Assembly (NCBI GenBank): GCA_050485385.1
Contig: JBJHBG010000043.1
Location: forward strand, 1-36,634
From: RECO01 sp050485385
Lineage (GTDB): Bacteria; Pseudomonadota; Alphaproteobacteria; Geminicoccales; Geminicoccaceae
Reading direction: 5' to 3'
Length of the DNA: 36,634 nt
Below are positions 31,346-36,634 of this stretch, one piece after another. Position 1 is the stretch's first letter, and each line of letters opens with the position of its first letter. The position numbers were made by a program, and so were the translations under genes. Below the pieces are notes generated by a model. That model did no database searches. It saw only the letters and a program-made list of their open reading frames with translations, and was not told the DNA's origin.

Positions 31346-32235
31346 GCGAGACGCTCGCGCTGCCGGCCGGGCGCCGGTCGGGCTGGACCGAACTGGCGGC
31401 GTTCACGCGCCGCCGCCCGGCCTTCCGCCTGGGCCTCGTGATCGTCGCCGTGAGCCTGTTCCTGGCGGCCTTCGGACCCGCGGTCGCCCCCTATCCGCCG
31501 GAGACCGCCCTTCCGGGGCCGGCGCTCCAGCCGCCGTCCTGGCAGCATCCCTTCGGCACCGACGTGTCGAACATGGACATCTTCTCGCGCGTCATCGCCG
31601 CCCCCCGGATCGACCTGACGATCGCGCTGGTCTCGACCGCGATCGCCTTCGTTCTGGGCGTCCTCCTGGGCGTCGTCTCGGGCTTCTTCGGCGGCGGCCA
31701 CGGGGTGGCGCGCTTCGTCGGCGAGGGCATCATGCGCGGGGCCGACATCATCCAGGCCTTTCCGGTGTTCATCTTCGCCCTGGCGCTGGTCGGGTTCCGC
31801 GGCCCCGGCATCGAGAACGTGATCGCGGCCCTGGCCTTCCTCAACATCCCCTACTTCCTGCGCATCACCCGCGGCGCGGTGCTCCAGGTCCGGCAGCGGC
31901 CGTTCGTCGAGGCGCAGCGCTGCGCCGGCGCCTCGGAGTGGCGGATCGCCTTCGTCCACGTCATGCCGAACGCACTCACAGCGCCGATCGCCAACATCTC
32001 GCCGACCATCGGCTTTTCGATCCTGCTCACCGCCGGCCTGAGCTTCGTCGGCGCCGGCGTGCCGGTGCCGACGCCGGAATGGGGCTCGATGATCGCCATC
32101 GGCGCGCCGAACATGATGACCGGGCAGTGGTGGACCGCCCTCTTTCCCGGCCTTGCGCTCGGCATCACGATCCTCGGTTACGCGTTGGTGGGCGAGGGCT
32201 TGCGTGAATATTTTGATCCGGTGCGGCGACGATGA
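31342..32235 (+). CDS. Peptide-type ABC transporter permease (DppC/OppC family)
   Basis: This is a 297-residue second permease. After an N-terminal cytoplasmic stretch and first helix comes the DppC-type segment HPFGTDVSNMDIFSRVI. The EAA loop is RPFVEAQRCAGASEWRI. The C-terminus ends NMMTGQWWTALFPGLAL and a typical LGDGLRD-like VGEGLREYFDP. ATGA overlaps join it to both neighbours, so stoichiometric translation is expected. Confidence 0.95.
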   Translation: MSETLALPAGRRSGWTELAAFTRRRPAFRLGLVIVAVSLFLAAFGPAVAPYPPETALPGPALQPPSWQHPFGTDVSNMDIFSRVIAAPRIDLTIALVSTAIAFVLGVLLGVVSGFFGGGHGVARFVGEGIMRGADIIQAFPVFIFALALVGFRGPGIENVIAALAFLNIPYFLRITRGAVLQVRQRPFVEAQRCAGASEWRIAFVHVMPNALTAPIANISPTIGFSILLTAGLSFVGAGVPVPTPEWGSMIAIGAPNMMTGQWWTALFPGLALGITILGYALVGEGLREYFDPVRRR

Positions 32236-33218
32236 GCGGGCAGCCGCTCCTTGCGGTGGCGGACCTCGCCATCGGCTGGCGTGACGACCGGCAGGTCCGG
32301 CCGGTGGTCGACGACGTGGCCTTCACCCTGGCGCCGGGCGACACGCTCGGCCTGGTCGGCGAATCGGGCTCGGGCAAGACGGTGCTGGCGCGGGCCCTGC
32401 TCGGCATCGTCGATCCGCCGCTGGTACAGGAGCGCGGCAGCATCCGCTTCGAGGGCCGTGAACTCGTCGGTTTGAGCGAGGGCGAATGGCGGCGCATCCG
32501 AGGCTGCGACATCGCGCTGACGACGCCCGAACCGCGCAAGCACCTGAACCCGCTCATGACCGTCGGGGCGCAGCTCGCCAACGTGGTGCGGGCGCATCGC
32601 GACGTCAGCCGGGCGGCGGCGACGGACGAGGCGGTCGACCTCTTGACCGCGGTCGGGATCCCCGACCCGGCGCGGCGGCTTGCGGCTTATCCGCACGAAC
32701 TCTCGGGCGGCATGTGCCAGCGGGTGATCATCGCGATGGCGCTCGCGCACCGCACGAAGCTGCTCGTCGTCGACGAACCGACGGCGGGCCTGGACGTCAC
32801 CATTTCCCGCCAGATCCTCGACCGGATGCACGATCTGGTGCAGGGCCACCGCACCGCACTCCTGCTCGTCTCGCGGGATTTGGGCGTCGTTGCGCACTAC
32901 TGCCATCGGGTGGCCGTCATGTACGCCGGCCGGATCGTGGAGACGGGGTCGGTCGAGGCCTTCTTCGACGGGCCCCTGCACCCGTACAGTCGCCGCCTCC
33001 TGGCATCCGCCACCGCCGCGCGCAACCGAAGTCGGGGCGCTGCCGGAGCCAGCGCCATGCTGCCCCCGGCAGCCGCGGGCTGCGCCTACGCGCCGCGATG
33101 CGGATTGGCGTTGTCGTCGTGCCGAGCGAGCGTGCCACCCATCACGGCACGGGCCGACGGCCGCACCGTGCGATGCCTGCGCGCCGACGAGGCGGCGGCG
33201 GAGCCCGTTGGCGCATGA
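32232..33218 (+). CDS. Peptide-type ABC transporter ATPase (DppD position) with degenerate Q- and H-loops
   Basis: This 328-residue ATPase has intact Walker A GESGSGKT (43-50), signature LSGGM (157-161) and Walker B LLVVDEPTAGLD (from 177). Two catalytic elements differ from the norm. The Q-loop reads ALTTPEPRKHLNP with Pro99 in place of Gln. The switch histidine is replaced by Arg215 in LLVSRDLGVV, where ITHDLGVV is usual. The C-terminal oligopeptide-transporter domain with its Cys cluster (CAYAPRCGLALSSC) is present. Its own ATP site is therefore predicted to bind but hydrolyse poorly. ATGA overlaps on both sides. Confidence 0.93.
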   Translation: MSGQPLLAVADLAIGWRDDRQVRPVVDDVAFTLAPGDTLGLVGESGSGKTVLARALLGIVDPPLVQERGSIRFEGRELVGLSEGEWRRIRGCDIALTTPEPRKHLNPLMTVGAQLANVVRAHRDVSRAAATDEAVDLLTAVGIPDPARRLAAYPHELSGGMCQRVIIAMALAHRTKLLVVDEPTAGLDVTISRQILDRMHDLVQGHRTALLLVSRDLGVVAHYCHRVAVMYAGRIVETGSVEAFFDGPLHPYSRRLLASATAARNRSRGAAGASAMLPPAAAGCAYAPRCGLALSSCRASVPPITARADGRTVRCLRADEAAAEPVGA

Positions 33219-34198
33219 CCACCGCTCCAGCCCTGGTCGACGTTCAGGACTTGGTCAAGTGGTTCCCGATTGACCGCACGCGCCAGGTCAAGGCGATCAA
33301 CGGCGTGTCGCTCGCGATCGGCCGCGGCGAATCCGTAGCGCTGGTGGGCGAGTCGGGCTCCGGCAAAACGACGTTGGGGCGCGGCCTAGTCCGGCTGATC
33401 GAGCCGACAGACGGCCGCATCTGGTTCGACGGCAAGGACGTCACCGCCCTCGACGCACGCGCTTTCCGGAAACTCCGCCCGCGCATCCAGATGGTGTTCC
33501 AGGAACCCTACGATTCGCTCAGCCCCCGGATGCGGGTCGCGGGCCAGATGGCGGAGCCGTTGCGGATGCTGCCCGAGCTGACGGCGGGGGAACGACGGGA
33601 GCGGATCGCGGAGGCTTTGGCGATGGTCCGCCTCGGGCCGCAGGCGCTCGATCGCTATCCGCACCAGTTCTCCGCTGGCGAGCAGCAGCGGATCGGCATC
33701 GCCCGAGCCTTGGTGACGCGCCCCGACATCGTCGTTCTCGACGAGCCGACGAGTGCGCTGGACGTCTCGGTCCGCGCCGAGATCCTGGACCTGCTGTCGG
33801 AGCTGCAGGAGCGTCTGGGCCTCGCCTATCTGTTCATCTCCCACGATCTGACCGCCGTGCGCCGGGTCTGCGACCGGGTGGCCATCATGTACCTCGGCAA
33901 GATCGTCGAGACCGGGACGACCGAGCAGATCTTCGAGCGCCCCCTGCATCCCTACAGCCGCGCGCTCCTGTCCTCTGTGCTGTATCCCGATCCGCGCCGG
34001 CGCTTGTCGCGGTTCCTCCTGGCGGGAGAGATTCCGAGCCCCATCGACCTGCCGCCGGGGTGCCACTTGGCCGCGCGCTGCCCCTGGGCGGAGGCGGGTT
34101 GCCGGGCGGCCTATCCGCCCCTGGAGTGGTCCGGCGAAGGGCGCGCGGTGGCCTGTTATCGGGCGGCCGAGATGAAACTCCTGGAGGAACCTGCGTGA
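33215..34198 (+). CDS. Peptide-type ABC transporter ATPase (DppF position) with altered signature motif
   Basis: This 327-residue partner ATPase has Walker A GESGSGKT (45-52), Q-loop VFQEP (Gln96), Walker B VVLDEPTSALD and H-loop FISHDL (His210), all canonical. Only the signature differs: FSAGEQQR (152-159) replaces the usual FSGGQRQR. Because each ATP sandwich uses the signature of the other subunit, this altered signature faces the already degenerate site of the DppD-like partner. The C-terminal Cys block (HLAARCPWAEAGC) is present. It is translationally coupled to the preceding gene (ATGA). Confidence 0.94.
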   Translation: MTTAPALVDVQDLVKWFPIDRTRQVKAINGVSLAIGRGESVALVGESGSGKTTLGRGLVRLIEPTDGRIWFDGKDVTALDARAFRKLRPRIQMVFQEPYDSLSPRMRVAGQMAEPLRMLPELTAGERRERIAEALAMVRLGPQALDRYPHQFSAGEQQRIGIARALVTRPDIVVLDEPTSALDVSVRAEILDLLSELQERLGLAYLFISHDLTAVRRVCDRVAIMYLGKIVETGTTEQIFERPLHPYSRALLSSVLYPDPRRRLSRFLLAGEIPSPIDLPPGCHLAARCPWAEAGCRAAYPPLEWSGEGRAVACYRAAEMKLLEEPA

Positions 34199-34220
34199 GC
34201 CGAACGTCGGGAGCGATGCC

Positions 34221-34439
34221 ATGAGCGACGACCAGCAGCGGATCGATGCCGGCGAGTCCCCCGATGCGGCGGGGACGGAGGTGGTGGCGCGATGGGCGGC
34301 GCTGCCCTGCGACGCGGCCCGTGCGCGCCGGCTGCAGCCGCTTCTGGAGGCCCAGCGGCAACGGATGCAGCGCCTCTACGACGAGGACGTCGACGGCTTC
34401 GAGTACGCCTTCCTCGAGCGCGACGAGGCCGGCCGATGA
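34221..34439 (+). CDS. Small GatC/AtzG-like protein preceding the amidase
   Basis: This 72-residue acidic helical protein has the segment ARWAALPCDAARARRLQPLL followed by RLYDEDVDGFEYAF. That is reminiscent of GatC/AtzG-type small subunits (helix, helix, then an acidic 'D.xG.EPAF' tail) that brace an amidase subunit. The resemblance is by pattern only. The ATG at 34221 has GGGAG 8-12 nt upstream. Its stop overlaps the amidase start by 4 bp (ATGA), strongly suggesting a complex of the two products. Confidence 0.72.
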   Translation: MSDDQQRIDAGESPDAAGTEVVARWAALPCDAARARRLQPLLEAQRQRMQRLYDEDVDGFEYAFLERDEAGR

Positions 34440-35836
34440 ACGACGCCGACCTGGACGGCCTCACGATCGCCCGCGCCGGCGAACTCCTGCGCACCCGTCG
34501 GCTCTCCCCGGTCGAACTGGCCACGGCGACGCTGGCCCGGATCGAACGGCGCCAGCCGGAACTGAACGCCTTCATCACCGTGACCGCAGCGGCCGCGCTG
34601 GAGCAGGCCCGGATCGCGGAGGCGGAGATCGCCCGGGGCGATTGGCGCGGACCGCTGCACGGCGTGCCGCTCAGTCTGAAGGACCTCTACTTTACCGCCG
34701 GGGTGCGCACCACGGCCGGCTCCGCGATCATGCGGGATTTCGTGCCCGACGTCGACGCGACGAGCGTCGCCCGGCTGAAGGCGGCGGGAGCCGTGCTCGT
34801 CGGCAAGACGAACCTGCACGAGTGGGCGTGCGGGGTGACCAACGACAATCCGTTCTTCGGCCGTTGTCACAACCCGCACCGGCACGGCTACATCCCGGGC
34901 GGCTCGTCCGGCGGTTCGGCCGCAGCGGTGGCGACGCGGCAGGGTCTGGGCAGCCTCGGGAGCGACACCGGCGGCTCGATCCGCATCCCGGCGCACATGT
35001 GCGGGATCGTCGGACACAAGCCAACGTACGGCCTCGTCCCGCGCCACGGCGTCTTTCCCGAGAGCTGGTCGTTCGACCACGCCGGGCCGATGTCGCTGAC
35101 GGTCGAGGATGCGGCGATCCTGCTCGACGCCATCGCGGGCCCCGATCGGCGGGACGGCTCCTGCTTGACGCGGGCCTACCAGCCCGTGTCGCCGACGCTC
35201 GGCGAGCCGATCCGCGGCTGGACCCTGGGCGTCCCCGAGGAACTCGACCTTGCCGCCTGTCATCCCGACGTGGCGCGGGTCTTCGAGGCGAGCTGCGCGC
35301 GCTTTCGCGAACTCGGCTGCCGCGTGGTCGAGGTGTCGATCCCCGAGTTTCGGCACGGCCTCGATCTCTGCCTGACCATAGCCTGGGCCGAAGCGGCGCA
35401 TTTCCACCGCCGCTGGCTGCAGACGCGCCCGGACGACTACGGTCCGGATCTGAAGGATCTGCTCGCCTCCGCAGCCACCTATACGGCGGTCGACTATCTG
35501 CAGGCGCAGCAGGTGCGGGCGAAGATGCGGGCGGCGTTCCGCTCCCTGTTCGACCGGATCGATCTCCTGCTGACGCCGACGGGCCCGCTGCCGGCCACAC
35601 CGCACGGCATCGACGCGATCGAGGTCGGCGGCAGCACGGCCTCGGTGCTGGGCCTCGCGGCCAGCTTCACCGCCGTCGCCAACGCCACCGGCGAGCCGGC
35701 CTGCTCGGTGCCGGCCGGCACGACGGCCGACGGCCTGCCGGTCGGCCTCATGCTGCACGGTCCGGCGTTGGCCGACGCGCGCGTCCTGAACGCCGCGCAC
35801 GCCTATGAACTGTCGTTTGGCAGCCGAGCGACGTAA
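34436..35836 (+). CDS. Amidase-signature-family hydrolase
   Basis: This 466-residue amidase-signature enzyme has the complete Ser-cisSer-Lys triad: Lys82 (LSLKDLYF), Ser157 (PGGSSGGSAAAVA) and Ser181 (GSDTGGSIRIPA). The family includes GatA, AtzE/AtzF, indole-acetamide hydrolase and general amidases. Placement at the end of a sigma54-driven ABC import operon, with a GatC-like partner but no GatB, points to catabolic amide hydrolysis rather than tRNA amidation. The product would release ammonia or an amine. The substrate is not determined by the sequence. Confidence 0.94.
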   Translation: MNDADLDGLTIARAGELLRTRRLSPVELATATLARIERRQPELNAFITVTAAAALEQARIAEAEIARGDWRGPLHGVPLSLKDLYFTAGVRTTAGSAIMRDFVPDVDATSVARLKAAGAVLVGKTNLHEWACGVTNDNPFFGRCHNPHRHGYIPGGSSGGSAAAVATRQGLGSLGSDTGGSIRIPAHMCGIVGHKPTYGLVPRHGVFPESWSFDHAGPMSLTVEDAAILLDAIAGPDRRDGSCLTRAYQPVSPTLGEPIRGWTLGVPEELDLAACHPDVARVFEASCARFRELGCRVVEVSIPEFRHGLDLCLTIAWAEAAHFHRRWLQTRPDDYGPDLKDLLASAATYTAVDYLQAQQVRAKMRAAFRSLFDRIDLLLTPTGPLPATPHGIDAIEVGGSTASVLGLAASFTAVANATGEPACSVPAGTTADGLPVGLMLHGPALADARVLNAAHAYELSFGSRAT

Positions 35837-36015
35837 CGATGCAGCGACGTAGCGGCAGCGCGCAGCAGAAGACCGCTGAGGGTCAGGTCCGCCTCTTGGG
35901 CGGACCTCGCCAGGAGCAGTCATCGTGAGGCCGCCGGGTGGCTCCGGCGTCGGGGCCGTTCACGGGGCGTCAGCAGACCGGTTACCTCGTTCGGGGCGGG
36001 TGCGGGGCTGGTGGG
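35837..36015. other. Intergenic region between the amidase operon and cas2
   Basis: 179 bp with no gene. Apart from the hairpin at 35885-35907, I see no direct repeats; in particular no CRISPR repeat units lie here, although a cas2 gene ends at its right border. Confidence 0.5.
35885..35907. terminator. Hairpin at the end of the amidase operon
   Basis: AGGTCCGCC-TCTTG-GGCGGACCT is a perfect 9-bp stem with a 5-nt loop, 48 bp after the amidase stop and between convergent genes. No clear T-run follows, so it is a terminator candidate only. Confidence 0.55.
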
Positions 36016-36315
36016 TCAGTCGAGGCGGTACGCGTCGACGGCGGCGACGATGCCGCGGGGCAGCGTCGTGCGGCCGAGGGCTTCGTACCAGCGCGCGGGC
36101 GGCAGGCGGTAGGCGCGGACGTCGTCCTGGCGCGGCTCGATGCGCGTGCCCACCCGTTGCAATAGGGCGTCGAGGTCGTGGCGGCTGCACCAGGCGACGA
36201 AGACCGAGAACTGCGCGGCGGTGGCGCTGCCCTTCAGGATGCGGTGGACGCGCACCAGCCGGCGCGGCGACGCGACGTCGTAGGCAACCAGCCACGCGGC
36301 TCGGCCAGCGCTCAC
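36016..36315 (-). CDS. cas2: CRISPR-associated Cas2 endonuclease-like protein
   Basis: This 99-residue ferredoxin-like protein has the Cas2 pattern: a first strand WLVAYDVASPRRLVRVHRIL with the conserved Asp13, then the QFSVFV strand and the closing IEPRQDDVRAYRLP. Cas2 dimers bridge two Cas1 dimers in spacer integration. The start is taken as GTG at 36315, since it begins right before the first strand and overlaps the upstream ORF stop (GTGA). An earlier in-frame start would add an unlike leader. Cas1 and effector genes would lie right of the window. Confidence 0.85.
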   Translation of the reverse strand: MSAGRAAWLVAYDVASPRRLVRVHRILKGSATAAQFSVFVAWCSRHDLDALLQRVGTRIEPRQDDVRAYRLPPARWYEALGRTTLPRGIVAAVDAYRLD

Positions 36316-36482
36316 GTCAAGGCCTCGCGCAAGGCCCGCCGCAACCGCGCCAGCGCGGCCTCGGCCGCCATCTCCAGGCCGGGCCAACGCGCCTCGAACC
36401 AGCCGACGAGGCGGTGTTGTGCCCAGCGATCGCTGCGGCGCGCGGCAGGCAAGCGCTGGAGGCGCCGCGCCAGCGTCACCAA
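36312..36482 (-). CDS. Possible small basic ORF coupled to cas2
   Basis: Reading leftwards from TTG 36482 or GTG 36479 gives about 55 residues, ending in LARLRRALREALT and containing RRSDRWAQHRLVGWFEARWP. It is helical and basic. Its TGA overlaps the cas2 GTG (GTGA), which favours real translation. The same frame stays open to the window end but becomes Arg/Pro-rich there, so it could also be the end of a longer gene. Family unknown. Confidence 0.4.
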   Translation of the reverse strand: MVTLARRLQRLPAARRSDRWAQHRLVGWFEARWPGLEMAAEAALARLRRALREALT

Positions 36483-36496
36483 ATGGAGACCTCGAA

Positions 36497-36634
36497 CTAC
36501 CCCGCTCTCGGCGCCGTTGAACGAGTGATGAGCGGGGCGGCGGGGTTGGGCGCGGGTACGCGAACGCGCTCGATGTGCTTTTCGGGCCGTTCGGGGGGGT
36601 CTCGGGCGGCGCGAGCCGTGCCTCGTTTCCGGAT
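36497..36634 (-). CDS. Possible C-terminal end of a gene entering from the right edge
   Basis: A frame on the minus strand is open from the window edge to a TAG at 36497-36499. It gives about 45 residues of mixed charge such as PERPEKHIERVRVPAPNP. It is too short to identify and competes with the frame of the neighbouring small ORF; only one of them may be real here. Confidence 0.2.
   Translation of the reverse strand: MRKRGTARAARDPPERPEKHIERVRVPAPNPAAPLITRSTAPRAG

Noticed and set aside
35837..36015. CRISPR array next to cas2
   Set aside because: No repeated unit of 20-40 bp is present on either strand in this interval or elsewhere in the window.

Overview
This GC-rich window most likely comes from an alphaproteobacterium of Rhodospirillales type. 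The evidence is the TrcR (DUF1013) cell-cycle regulator, the ppx-rlmE-smr gene string, TAXI-type TRAP transport, and a tRNA-flanked relic region holding gene families I know mainly from alphaproteobacterial islands. All assignments come from reading the sequence and from recalled family signatures; no database search was run.

Left part (1-6.8 kb). A 5'-cut aminotransferase fragment on + runs head-on into a 3'-truncated 2-oxoacid dehydrogenase E1 gene on -. The join at about 303-328 looks like a rearrangement or an assembly chimera. Next come a lipoprotein and a double-CDGSH iron-sulfur protein (-), then ppx/gppA, rlmE and an Smr-domain gene (+), then a SCO copper chaperone (+) whose end overlaps a convergent NsrR-type regulator (-).

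Middle part (7.3-25.5 kb). A long run of - strand genes reads tetR, AraC-MGMT fusion, YheT-type hydrolase, malonyl-CoA synthetase-like, an orphan BMP-family binding protein, an ABC exporter and an unusual membrane protein joining sigma-like and anti-sigma-like parts. Divergent from tetR, across a clear palindromic operator, is a TAXI-TRAP binding protein, fused TRAP permease and 'core' MetE-like gene set. After a strong hairpin come an orphan LivK-type binding protein (-) divergent from an M20 amidohydrolase (+), a small unknown gene, trcR and glmU.

Accessory part (25.7-28.5 kb). tRNA-Val(CAC), with a near-consensus sigma70 promoter, is followed by a decayed island. It has an abrupt AT-rich start, phased direct repeats, a pair of small genes that overlap by 140 bp in different frames, an IS110-type transposase relic with an amber codon and frameshifts, and a DUF6429 gene. 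I found no integrase.

Right part (28.6-36.6 kb). A near-perfect sigma54 promoter, with a 14-bp palindrome about 110 bp upstream, precedes a tightly coupled operon: peptide-type binding protein, two permeases, two ATPases, a GatC/AtzG-like small protein and an amidase. The two ATPases carry complementary defects that predict one normal and one degenerate ATP site. Together these genes look like a nitrogen-regulated system that imports an amide or peptide-like compound and hydrolyses it. At the right edge, on -, lies cas2 with a small overlapping upstream ORF, so a CRISPR-Cas locus probably continues beyond the window. No CRISPR array is visible inside it.
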